Source: Harmonia axyridis (lineage: Eukaryota > Arthropoda > Insecta > Coleoptera > Coccinellidae). Taken from it: DNA of 64,000 nt. Below, one piece after another: positions 1-10,900 of the stretch. Under the pieces are notes generated by a model. That model saw nothing but the letters and a program-made list of their open reading frames with translations. It searched no databases and was not told the DNA's origin. Each line of letters opens with the position of its first letter. Positions within the stretch are counted from its first letter, which is position 1. The position numbers were made by a program, and so were the translations under genes. The DNA is taken from assembly GCF_914767665.1 (NCBI RefSeq), contig NC_059506.1:1240001-1304000 (forward strand), given 5' to 3'.

Positions 1-418
1 CTGGTTTGCGGTCTTCTTAGTTATTGCCATAGTTTCCAGGCCATATGTCGCTACCAGTAATATGCAGGCATCGGAAACTTTCCTTTTAAGGTTTATTGGG
101 ATGTCGTTATTCCTGAATATATATTTCATCTTTCCAAAAGCCATCCTAGTTAGCCTGATTCTTCTTTTTATCTCTGCTGTTTGATTTTCTTTGCCGATTC
201 TTATTGAGTGTCTTAAATATATATATTCTTCTACATTTTCAAGTTGTGTGCCGTCAATGTTTATGTGTTCTGTGGTGTTGTTGATAAGTTTGGTCTTCGA
301 AACATTAATTTTCAAACCGACTTTTTTCAGAGCATCAATAAGTTGTTTTAACATCTCGCTCAATTCCTGCATGTTGCTACTTATTAGGACGATGTCATCG
401 GCAAAACGAAGATGATTT
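1..418 (-). mobile_element. RTE-type LINE fragment, reverse transcriptase C-terminal part
   Basis: The minus strand is open from about 418 to the window edge and reads as the second half of a non-LTR reverse transcriptase. The catalytic block FADDIVLIS lies at the start, followed by a thumb region with KVGLKINVSKTK, then EEYIYL and ending in VATYGLETMAITKK. This arrangement matches RTE-clade elements. The element is cut at its 5' side inside the RT at about 418, so it is a 5'-truncated copy or relic. The rest of the reading frame continues off the left edge. It may belong to the same family as the endonuclease fragment at 36690-37640, but the two pieces do not overlap so this cannot be tested here. 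Confidence 0.8.
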
Positions 419-855
419 AAGTAGGATCAGTTTTAATTGATGAATAATAGAAACTATTCGATCTATAATTACCTATCAAAACTTAAAAACGTTTAATTCT
501 CACCTAAATCTGATACTGAATCCAGATTCAAACCAAAATGTAGAATTCAAATTGAATACGGGCCGTTACGGCAACGCGCGTTCACCGCTTGGCAACCACG
601 TTCCATGTGAACGGTATCCAATTATCCACCGCTCATTCAAACGCGCGTAGACCGCTTGTCATGTGAACGTGCTCTTATGCAGAGATTACTTCTTTTGAAA
701 AGCAAATTGAGGCTCAGCTTATATCTTAAATTTAAGTGAATTCAAGTTAGTTACTGCTCAAAGTATGATGACGTTATGTTTTGATTGATTTGCACAGAAT
801 TTAACAACTGATTAGTCAACATTTAGGTTTATCTACTCTTATTGAGTTATATTTA
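419..855. other. Intergenic or intronic spacer, no gene seen
   Basis: No coding region is recognisable. Around 555-675 there is a locally GC-rich patch with repeated GCGCGT, ACCGCTTG and CATGTGAACG motifs in both orientations, which looks like a small degraded repeat. If the SLC9C gene extends leftwards this is intron. Confidence 0.4.
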
Positions 856-1294
856 TGTAGGGTTTTTATATCGTTGTCTAGGGGTTTATATAAAAAAGGC
901 CACCGGAACTTAACTATGTTTATTTACACAATGTACAATTCAACTTCAATTGAATGTACAGCCACTGAACTTTCGTCTACCTATATAGAACTATCGAAGT
1001 TATTTTATTCCGTCTAATTCTTAATCGTCTAATTGTCTCATTATTCGCGTTGATCCGTCTATATCTAACGTCGAATCCTAACTATGTCCGTCTACTATCT
1101 TACGTCGAATTCCACCCTCGTTCGTCTGTATCGTACTTCAGTCTCCGTTTTAAGTCTCAAGTACCTCTTCCCCTTACGTCTTCCTATATCGATAAATCTG
1201 CATAGGGCAACCTTTTAGGGTCGATCGTGTAGTTCTCCTTTCGTAAAGTCAGTAGCGTATCATTCAGTCGGGTGTTAAGAATTTGGATCCCACA
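856..1294 (-). repeat. 3' LTR of gypsy element
   Basis: This 439-bp copy matches 4288-4726 at all but one position. On the minus strand it starts TGTGGGATCC and ends CCCTACA. The stop codon of the internal frame lies only about 10 bp from it. Confidence 0.93.
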
Positions 1295-1304
1295 CTCGGC
1301 CATC

Positions 1305-3578
1305 CTACTGAGAATCCGACTCGGATTCATACTGTATCCAAGGCTTCATATATTCCGAACAAGTCGATGTCCGAATGGGTCCTTCGTGGTTTCCTATCTT
1401 AACTACGTCATATCTATCATTTCTCTTCGCTTTGATCACTTCGTATGGTCCTAAAAATTTCTTATGCACTTTTAATCCTACACCAAATTGGGTTCTTTTA
1501 ATCGCAACTAGGTCACCTTCTTTGTAAACAACGGCTTTACTCCTTTTTGCGTTATAATTTTTCCGATTTTTATCTTCGACTTTCATTAAGTGCTGCTTAT
1601 GAAATTCTCCTCTCAAATTTTCTCTGGCTTCGTCAAACTGTTTCTTCACTTCTTTTTCTATAAGTTCTGCTAACACAATATCTTCCTTTTTTCTCATCTT
1701 AATTCTTCGAGCTATTCTCACTCTCTCTAATAATTCATTTTCTTCAAGTGGTGGTTCTTGTTCCTTCTCCGGTTGCGACAATCTTCGAGTTTCCTGGTGT
1801 ATCGGTTCTTCATCTTTGCGTACTTCAAAATTAGTAGACATCGTCTTTTTTGGCTTAACATCTCCAATAATTTTCTTCATTAACTTTCTGTGTTTTTCAT
1901 CGTCTATGTGCTTCGAATGAATCTTGTCGTCTACTATGCTCTCATCCACTCTGATACTCATTAAGAATTTTTCTTCTATTCTATGTACAACTATTTCATC
2001 TTCACTAAGGTGTACTTCCGCTTGTTTCAATAAATTATTTCCAACAATAACTTGGAAATCCATAGTCTGTTTAGGTAATATATAAAACAACATATCAAAT
2101 TCTTCACCGTCTATTTCAACCTTTTTCCTGATTGAACCTAATGTTTTGACTCGATTTGATCCTATCCCTTTGATTACAATCGTATCCTTTGAAATTGGAT
2201 CTTCGCTAAAATACAATTCGTAAACGTCTTGTCTAATGGCGCTTATATCACTGCCGGTATCAAATAATGCTGATAATTTAATATGGTCAAAAGTCAATTT
2301 AATTGCATTTCGCGGTACTATATTCATAGTATTTACATTAGTTGAAGTATGAGTTTGTTGTGAAATTTTGTCAGGACAGTTCGATGATAAATGACCAAAT
2401 TTCTTACAACTAAAACATTTCACGCCTTTATTTTTGTCTGGACAGTCTTTCGATTTATGACCGTGGCTTCCACAATTATAACATAGTTCTTGCTTATAAC
2501 TTCTATTTTGATAACTAATTTCATTTCTATATTCCTTCTTAAATTCATGTTTTTTCTCGGGTCTCACATCGTCTCTTATCGTTTTGAAAGGTTTGATACC
2601 TCTTACTGGTTGTTTCTTGGAAATAGTTTCATAGAGTTTCACTTTTTCCTTGAATTCTTGAAAGTTTCTGGCACCATACAATATAATTTTATTTGATGAT
2701 TCGTCTTGTATCCCATCAATAATGTATTGAATGATAACTTCATCTTCTATATTAGCTCGACTAGCTATTTCCCTCATGATCAATACATATTCTTGAACAT
2801 TTTCATCATATTTCTTCTTTCTAAACATCAACATTTTATGAATTTGTGCACTGTTTACATTGACTTCAAACTCTTGAATCAATCTTCTCTTCAAAATACT
2901 CCAAGTTCTAATACCTTTTTGAGATTGTATAAATAGTTTCGCGAGACCTTTCAGAGATTTCTTTGCGAATATTAACTTTTGCAAGTCATTCCATCCGGTA
3001 ACTTCTGCAATTTCTTCGAAATCTTCGATCCACTTTTCTATTGGATAATCTTCTTTTCCGTCAAATGGCCTAATACTATCTTCTACGTCTCGAAAAGTCA
3101 ATGAAAAACTCTCTTTTTTCATAATTTTCCGTCTATTGAATTCGTCATGTCTTGAGGAATATTTTTCTACGTCACTGTTTTCATGCTCGTCGTCAGTGTT
3201 TTCCGTCTTGTCGTCATTTTCGTCATCTCTCTCCGATTCATCATTTTGTTCAAAGCCATATTCGAATTTTATTAAAAATGAGCATATACGATCGATAATT
3301 ACGTCATCGGTTCCACTATAATCCAAGTCAAGCATATTGGAAACGGTTATCAGGTCTGGGAGTCTAAGTTGTTTATAAACGTCTTGTACTTTTGTCAAGT
3401 GATCGTCTGAGTTTTTGTCCCATCCAAAACCCGAAAATTTACGTAGCGCTCTACGGACCTTACGCGGTTCGCCTTCATCACCGTAACAAATAAAATGCAA
3501 TGCTTTGACAGCAGATAATTTAGCATTGGATATTTGATTTTCAATAATTGTAATATCGCCTAAAGTTGACATTTTCAA
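1305..3578 (-). CDS. Gypsy Gag-protease joined to integrase C-terminal tail (deletion fusion)
   Basis: The 757-residue product begins with a Gag-like helical region. Two CCHC zinc knuckles follow at about residues 365-402 (CYNCGSHGHKSKDC and CFSCKKFGHLSSNC). A retropepsin-type protease has its active-site LFDTGSD near residue 440. The RT entry segment DEEPIHQETRRLSQPEKE near residue 605 then jumps directly to an integrase tail with EGDLVAIKRTQFGVGLKVHK and KFLGPYEV, ending in EYMKPW. Comparison with the normal gypsy order shows that RT, RNase H and the integrase core are absent, yet the frame stays open across the junction (about 1740-1775). The product could make virus-like particles and process Gag but could not copy or integrate itself. 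The ATG at 3578 is the first in frame after the leader. Confidence 0.9.
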   Translation of the reverse strand: MKMSTLGDITIIENQISNAKLSAVKALHFICYGDEGEPRKVRRALRKFSGFGWDKNSDDHLTKVQDVYKQLRLPDLITVSNMLDLDYSGTDDVIIDRICSFLIKFEYGFEQNDESERDDENDDKTENTDDEHENSDVEKYSSRHDEFNRRKIMKKESFSLTFRDVEDSIRPFDGKEDYPIEKWIEDFEEIAEVTGWNDLQKLIFAKKSLKGLAKLFIQSQKGIRTWSILKRRLIQEFEVNVNSAQIHKMLMFRKKKYDENVQEYVLIMREIASRANIEDEVIIQYIIDGIQDESSNKIILYGARNFQEFKEKVKLYETISKKQPVRGIKPFKTIRDDVRPEKKHEFKKEYRNEISYQNRSYKQELCYNCGSHGHKSKDCPDKNKGVKCFSCKKFGHLSSNCPDKISQQTHTSTNVNTMNIVPRNAIKLTFDHIKLSALFDTGSDISAIRQDVYELYFSEDPISKDTIVIKGIGSNRVKTLGSIRKKVEIDGEEFDMLFYILPKQTMDFQVIVGNNLLKQAEVHLSEDEIVVHRIEEKFLMSIRVDESIVDDKIHSKHIDDEKHRKLMKKIIGDVKPKKTMSTNFEVRKDEEPIHQETRRLSQPEKEQEPPLEENELLERVRIARRIKMRKKEDIVLAELIEKEVKKQFDEARENLRGEFHKQHLMKVEDKNRKNYNAKRSKAVVYKEGDLVAIKRTQFGVGLKVHKKFLGPYEVIKAKRNDRYDVVKIGNHEGPIRTSTCSEYMKPWIQYESESDSQ

Positions 3579-4129
3579 TAAAAGTACTCAGTTAATACTC
3601 AATGAAAAACTGAAAATTCAAATGAACGAAAACCGCTAAATTAAAACAAAACTCTAAAATCAATACTTATTCGATTATGCTATCTCAACTCAAAATTATC
3701 CAAAAATTCGTACTAATAGCGGACGTTAAATGGCTGTATATTCTCACAAAATAAATCAAATCAATAATCACAAATATCAACAATGTTCAAATGCAATTTC
3801 AAAATGTTAAAAAACAATTATAAAGTCTCTTCTTTGGTCGTCTTCTTCAACAAGCCTCGCAATATGGAAATTGGAAAGATAAACGTCCTACCTTGAAAGT
3901 CTGCATACAATTTTACCATTCATCCTCTGATTACTGCGGAAAATTGATCTCGTTTCGGTCCTTTCGTCTACTGGATCGAAACTCTCTCGTGTACACCTCT
4001 GGTAGTGGCTTCTTCCGTATTCCCAATTGTTGATTGACTCACTGGCAATTCTTCCTCGTCGCAAATTCTGGACACTTCTACGTCGATTTCGATGTCTTCT
4101 CCAAATGATCTTCAAAATATTTGGTTCTC

Positions 4130-4266
4130 TTCTTCTATCCCGGACAATGTAGGGGTTTTCTTCTTCTATCCCGTCGATGAAAAGGTTTTTTCACTTTTAT
4201 CCCGGACAATGTAGATAGGGCTTCCTTCTTCTTCGATTCCGGACGATGTAGGGGTTTTTCACTTAT
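4130..4266 (-). repeat. Leader repeats containing partial copies of the primer-site core
   Basis: About four imperfect units sit between the primer site and the Gag frame. Each contains a version of GTCCGGGATA followed by a purine run and AACCCCTACA. The units are about 30 to 45 bp long. They duplicate the right half of the primer-binding site and the LTR edge. Confidence 0.6.
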
Positions 4267-4284
4267 ATCCCGGACGAGCCCCCA
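4267..4284 (-). promoter_or_regulatory. Primer-binding site resembling the tRNA-Pro type
   Basis: On the minus strand, three bases inside the 5' LTR, the sequence TGGGGGCTCGTCCGGGAT appears. It is the classic 18-base complement of the 3' end of tRNA-Pro. Its position fixes the element's orientation as minus. Confidence 0.85.
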
Positions 4285-4287
4285 AAA

Positions 4288-4726
4288 TATAGGGTTTTTA
4301 TATCGTTGTCTAGGGGTTTATATAAAAAAGGCCACCGGAACTTAACTATGTTTATTTACACAATGTACAATTCAACTTCAATTGAATGTACAGCCACTGA
4401 ACTTTCGTCTACCTATATAGAACTATCGAAGTTATTTTATTCCGTCTAATTCTTAATCGTCTAATTGTCTCATTATTCGCGTTGATCCGTCTATATCTAA
4501 CGTCGAATCCTAACTATGTCCGTCTACTATCTTACGTCGAATTCCACCCTCGTTCGTCTGTATCGTACTTCAGTCTCCGTTTTAAGTCTCAAGTACCTCT
4601 TCCCCTTACGTCTTCCTATATCGATAAATCTGCATAGGGCAACCTTTTAGGGTCGATCGTGTAGTTCTCCTTTCGTAAAGTCAGTAGCGTATCATTCAGT
4701 CGGGTGTTAAGAATTTGGATCCCACA
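4288..4726 (-). repeat. 5' LTR of gypsy element
   Basis: This is the partner of 856-1294. Its inner end reads CCCTATA rather than CCCTACA, the only difference seen, so the insertion should be recent because both LTRs are identical at integration. Confidence 0.93.
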
Positions 4727-4784
4727 TTTATATATTCATTATTCAACTGTTTTTGAGCAATTAATAGAATTTATTAACAAACAG

Positions 4785-4918
4785 CGTGAGTTATAATAAC
4801 GGAATATCGGTAAAGATGGCTCTGTGCTTCTATACTTCTATTCGGTTCGCCGAAAGGGAACATTCCATTATTGTTATTGAGGGGAGGAATGTCATTTTGA
4901 TAATTTCGACGTTTATAG
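4785..4918 (+). CDS. SLC9C exon: late exchanger membrane segments
   Basis: The acceptor is ACAG and the donor is GTGACT. The exon reads NNGISVKMALCFYTSI and then RNVILIISTFIG, which continues in phase into the next exon. It aligns in position with the GGLRGAV...VLF...GIVFLT stretch of other NHEs, but the Gly-Arg-rich motif itself is not preserved. The gypsy element ends 58 bp upstream. Confidence 0.7.
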
Positions 4919-7900
4919 GTGACTTTTGCGATTTGTCGACAAAGTTCTTTCTCTATTTTTATATTTTGAAATTTATTGTTATACTCGTAGATAAAGTATA
5001 GTATTCAATTTACGATAATGGTCATAACTCACTTGATGAATTACAGCACTTCATCTGCGTGAGTTATGACATACATTACCGCTCGTTGAATAATAATAAA
5101 CTATTATCAACCTCTGCTAAACAGTAATTGTCGAAGAAAAAGAATTATCAAGATTGCGTCTTATTTTATTTTTTGCAGGCTACATCATCAATACCTGGAG
5201 CACGCCACTAATATTATCTTGCCTGGGTTTTATTCATAAGTCTCTGGCAAAAGATGTTAATATGGATATATGTTTCCTTGGGATCATGAGAACCAGGCAG
5301 ATCTCTATTATGGTATTGAAATTACAAAGGCGAGTTTTTTGCAATCTGTCAAACGTGATAAACTCACAAAATCTTCGATTCCAGATGGTATTGCGATGCC
5401 CATTGGGTGATTATTAAAAATAACACAGAACTTATACATCCTCATGGGATAATCAGGAATGACGTCGAACGAGACAAAGAAATTTTCCGGTTTGCAGTTT
5501 GCAACCATTGCGATTTAGAATTCTTCGTACCACCCACTTTCAAGGAATACCAAGAAATGACACGGTGAGAAATTAAAATGAAGTGATTCTTTGCTTGTCC
5601 TAATCCAAAAATTTCGTAAGGTCAGGTTCAGGTACAGGGAGTCCCAATTTCGTCAACTGAAAGCATCTTGAGAACTATAAGACCTAGAGAAAAAATCTAC
5701 AAGGATCCTGATCTCTTTTCTCGAAATAATTAGTTGACAGAAAGAAGATCATATGTATACAGGGTGTGGCGTAATTAATGGATAATCCTGTACTGGAGAA
5801 TAGGGGAGGTCATGGCCGACCAGAAAATGTAAAGTTATATTCAGTAAAAATATCATAGTTTTCGAAATATCGGACAATTTCATTTTTTTCTAAAAAGTGC
5901 AAACATGAGGATTATCCTACTTTTTTTTCTAAATTAAGCAAGATGGTAGGAATTTAGTAGTTTATCTCATAGTACAGCTATTTGAGAGTAAAATAAAAAC
6001 AATGCCCAAAGAAATAACAAGATTTGTGAATAGGGGAGGTTATAGCCGACCAGAAAATGTAAAGTTATATTCAGTAAAAATATCATAGTTTTCGAGATAT
6101 CGGACAATTTCATTTTTTTCTTAAAAGTGCACCTTTACTCACTAATTTCAATGCTGTAATCACAAATCTTGTTATTTCTTTGGGCATTGTTTTTTATTTT
6201 ACTCTCAAATAGCTGTACTATGAGATAAACTACTAAATTCCTACCATCTTGCTTAATTTAGAAAAAAAGTAGGATAATCCTCATGTTTGCACTTTTTAGA
6301 AAAAAATGAAATTGTCCGATATCTCGAAAACTATGATATTTTTACTGAATATAACTTTACATTTTCTGGTCGGCTATGACCTCCCCTATTCACCAGTACA
6401 GGATTATCCATTAATTGCGCCACACCATGTATATATATCTCGATTTGTTCTTGAGTTACAGGTCGTTTCAAATATCTGTGGATTCATTAAAGTTATAATA
6501 ACTGACAAAGAAACTGCAACACCCAGAAAGGAGCTATTTAAATTAATTTTTTTTTTTTTTTGGTAAAACCTTATTAGTATAGCAAGGAGTAAATGATTGA
6601 AATTTGGAGAAAAAAACGAAGGGTTTATAATTTTTTTTCAATACTGTTGCGTCAAGTGAATTTCACACAAACTTTACGGACAGTTGAATATTCAGAAAGA
6701 CGCATTTGGGTCGAAAAACCAACCCCTGCAGGTACAGCAAGGGCTAAAAATAGAACTGGCACATCCTCGGCGTCAGGTTGGCGCTACATATGGTCATCGT
6801 GAAGTCACATCTTAGGGCAAGGAACAAAGGAACAAAGACGTGGACCAATCAGGGACCTGGATTGCGCTTTAGTATGCAAAATCCAAAGCGATACTTAACA
6901 TCCCCAGGAAATTGGGAACCCAGTACGCTCGTAGCTGTTACCTTGTAAACATATAACTTGTACAGCCAAATTCAATATATTAGTTCAGAAATCCGGTGTT
7001 TCATTATCCCAATTTAATAGAATTACAGTTGATCGATTCAACCCAAAACAAATACATTTGTTAATAATGTTGTTGTCCACCGGGATTATCTATACACTCC
7101 CCAACACATGTCGGCATTGATGCAATAAGATGGTCTATTTCTTCTTGAGGGATACTATCCCGAGTTTCCTGTACTTCATGTCTCAGAGCCGCCAAAGTCC
7201 GTGGGGGCTTAAGTAAATTTGCAAGCCTTCTACCCATGATGTCCCAAACATGCTCTATGAGTGAAAGATCGGGGGATCTGGACGGCCATGGCAAAATATT
7301 CACATGGGTCGCTTCGAAAAAGTTTAAATAAGTCTGGCAATATGAGGTCGGGCATTATCTTACTGAAATATTGGATTCTCGAGCCGGGAAAACATATGGC
7401 TCCACTATTTCTTTATGGTAATGCAGCGCTGTCATGTAACCTAGAATAAAGACTAAAGGTGCCTTTTTTGCATGTGCATTACCACCTCATTCCATGACGC
7501 CCACTGTCCGGTGTACTTGACGCTCAACATCAAACTGAAGTTCACGTCTTTCGCCCCGACGTCGTCTAACCCTTCTTCGTTCATCATATACACCCAAGGA
7601 GAATCGAGATTCATCAGAAAAGACGACCTGATGCCATTCTATATTACAATGTTGACGTTCTCTGCACCACTGTAATCGTTGTCGGCGATGCTCAACCGTC
7701 AGAGGTAACACAAGATGGGGTCGATAAAGCTGCAGTCCAAAAGACCTTATCTGGCGGTAAACCGTTCGGCCAGTTACAGGTCTTGTTCTCCTAACCATTC
7801 ATCAGCCAAAGATCAAGTAGTCGCATATCCTTCCTGTCCGCTTTTTGTGCTTCCTGTGGTTCCTTCCGTGGTCTGCCTTCTGTCTTGAGTCTCTCTCAAC

Positions 7901-10900
7901 GACCCGTGAGAGTGAAGAGTCTTGTTTCCTTTCCTTTTCCTATTTGGGCAGCATCGATATGATGATGGCGCCAACTGAGGTGCAGCAACAAATTGTAAAC
8001 GAACTTCAAAAGATGGTAAAACAGGATTTAATTTCTTATATAGTCTATAAGAAGTTACCTGAGAGTGTTGTTCCAAAGTTAAGTCAAGAAGTTGTGAAAT
8101 TTTTGGGAAAAACCCAGCCCGAGGAAGATATTTTTCATGACTCCATGTCGATGGAAAACGAGGTATGTCGAAACATGTTTTGTCTAAATAAATCGACTGA
8201 TCTTAAAGTCGCTCAGTGTGAACTCAAAATGCAGAACAGATTAATTCAAGAACTAGAAAAATCCAATAAAAATTTGAGTACTATTATTTCACTTTTGAAC
8301 TCAAAGAATGAAAGTGAGGTTAGTCGAAATCAAAACAAAAACATTACATCAGTTGAAACAGGGTATCGTGGGCGGAGTCCAGCAGTCTCGGTAGGGACGG
8401 CAAATCCATCACAAGTGACTGTACCGAGCGCATTAACTTCAATTGCGCGGCATAGGAAATCAATTTCTGTTGACAATCAAACCCAGAAAGATGGCACTTC
8501 TGTGACGCCTCATAAGTCTAGACAGGCGAATTCTGAAATGCTATCACATTCAGTGGAAACCACCTTAATCTCTGCGGTCCAACCTACAGATAATGAAGGT
8601 TGGAAAGATGTGAGACATAAAAGAAGAAAGCCCATCGTTGGAACTCATATTGAAAACAATGGTACTACACTAGTTGGAGTCCCGAAAATGGCTGTGTTAC
8701 ATGTCTCAAGGCTTGCCCCGGAAACAACGAGTGAGATTATGAAGAATTATTTGAAATCCCATTTTCCGGAAGTATCTGTTGAGACAGTTAATTCGAAGTA
8801 CCCTGAGAGATATGCCTCTTTTAAAATCTCAATTTACGACAGGAACTTCAAATCAGCTATGAACCCTGAGCTGTGGCCTAGGGACTGCTGTGTACAGCGG
8901 TTTTTCTTCCGGAGAAAAACGGCAGAGTTGACCCGGTAGTTTTTGATCCCAAGCTCTTTTTTTTGAATCTGGGTGGACTGAATTCTGACAAAATAAATGA
9001 AATGCTTATTGATATATCTTCATACAAGAATATGTTTTTTCTTTGTTTTAACGAGACATGGACGGATAACATGTCGATTCCAAGCTACCAGATTGATGGT
9101 TATGAACTATCTAGTTCATATAGCCGAACCGATCGACGGAGAGGAGGAGTTGCGATCTACACTCGTAAAGATATTTCGTGTAAGTCCATTGACTTAAATA
9201 AGTTTTGCATTGAGCTGGATATAGAAGTTTGTGCCATATCATGTAATATATTTAGTAAAAAAACTATAATATTGAACTGTTACCGCTCCCCTAATGGCAA
9301 AGCTGGTGTTTTTCTGGAGAAGATAGAAGAAGTGTTAGATGAAATCTATGATACAGTTAGCGATGTGATAATCTGTGGAGACTTTAATTTCAATTATCTT
9401 GATGAGAAGTGTACTAATTTCATGAAATTAAGTAATATATTTTCTTCATATGGGCTGCTTCATAGGAGTGGTTGGCCGACCCGCTTGACTGATGCGTCTA
9501 TTAGTTGTATTGACCATATATTTACTAACCATAGTCAGTATATCACGTGTGTATACGATAACACATTTTCTGATCATAGAACAACATTAGGGGAATTTGA
9601 TTTGTGTCCTAGAAGATCAAGTAGAGTGAGTCGACTTGGGAGAAAATACAACGAAGAAGCAATTCTTAAGTTTGAACAGTCACTTTATGGTGAGACCTGG
9701 TCATCTGTGTATGGTAGCTCGGACTTGTCGGGGTCATTTGACGATTTTTTCAACATTTTGCAGTATTACTTCAATATTCATTTTCCTCTGCACAAGTTGA
9801 CTAAAGAAATGGGTTCAAAAAGTTGGGTTTCAAACAATGTAAGGAACTCTAGCAGAAATTTGAAGGATTTACATTGTTTCTCACAAAGGCATCCTGAGTT
9901 GAGAACACTTTATTTGAAGGCTAAGAAAGAACATAGTAAATTAGTAAGGGATACAAAGAAGAATTTTTTCCAGAACATAATAAACACGTCACAAAGTACG
10001 ACAAAATCTTGTTGGCGAGTGGTTAATCAAATAACTAATAAAAAAAGTCAACATAAAAATATTGTTCTTCGTGATCATGAAAATAAATCTGTTGATGACC
10101 CGGTAAAGATTGCTGCCACTTTCAATGGTTTTTTCAGGAATGCGCCAAATGAAATCATTAAAAAAATAAATAGCTCCAATGGCATACCTGATTTTAACAC
10201 CAATATAGAGCATAAACTCAAACTATGTCCATATACTGAACAAGAATTGGGAGATTTGCTTATGAAGAAACTAAAAAATTCTAACTCCAGTGGGTTTGAT
10301 GAGTTACCGAATTTCTTAATGAAAAGAGTTTTACCATGTGTTATCAAGCCACTAACCCATCTTGTCAATCTGTCATTCTGTTGCGGTGAGTTCCCCAAAA
10401 AACTGAAAGTGGGGAAAGTAATCCCCATCTTTAAAAAGGGTAATGAGAATATGGTTGAAAACTACAGACCGATAACAGTGCCATCGGTGTTATCCAAAAT
10501 ATTTGAGTATGCGTTCTTAGATAGGCTACTTGTACATCTAGAACAACAGAAGATCTTCTCGGAGAACCAATTTGGTTTTCGAAAAGGGAAAAATACTATG
10601 TCAGCGATGCATTTCTTTTATGAGAACCTGGTGAATTTCATGGAAGCAGGGGAGTGCCCTGTTGGGATCTTTTGTGATCTTAGTAGGGCGTTTGACTGTG
10701 TTGATCATGGAAAATTTTTAAAGCTGATTGAAAGGTATGGTTTCGATGACAGATGTTTAAGGTGGATGGAGTCATATTTGGGTGAAAGAAAACAGTATGT
10801 TTCCATAAGCAATATTGATTCAGATAATAATATAAGAAGTGTCAATTCGAATTTATTGGATACCCTAACTGGAGTGCCACAAGGTTCTATCCTTGGTCCA

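Larger units (their letters stand above)
856..4726 (-). mobile_element. Gypsy (Ty3/mdg4-type) LTR retrotransposon, internally deleted, very young
   Basis: Two 439-bp direct repeats at 856-1294 and 4288-4726 differ at only one base by eye. They begin TG and end CA on the minus strand, except that the inner end of the 5' LTR reads TA in place of CA. The whole element is flanked by a 4-bp duplication TTTA (852-855 and 4727-4730). The internal region is only about 3 kb and holds one 757-codon frame, a leader of about 0.7 kb and a primer-binding site next to the right-hand (5') LTR. A complete gypsy internal region would be about 4 to 5 kb. The missing part is most of the reverse transcriptase, RNase H and the integrase core. 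The element lies antisense inside an SLC9C intron, 58 bp before the exon at 4785. Confidence 0.93.

Noticed and set aside
4130..4285. Repeated units in the gypsy leader as a CRISPR-like array
   Set aside because: Units are imperfect, few, without uniform spacers, and lie in a eukaryotic LTR element beside its primer site.
7845..7958. Start of LINE ORF1 at 7845
   Set aside because: The frame is open there but has no ATG until 7959, and the upstream peptide looks like translated 5' UTR.
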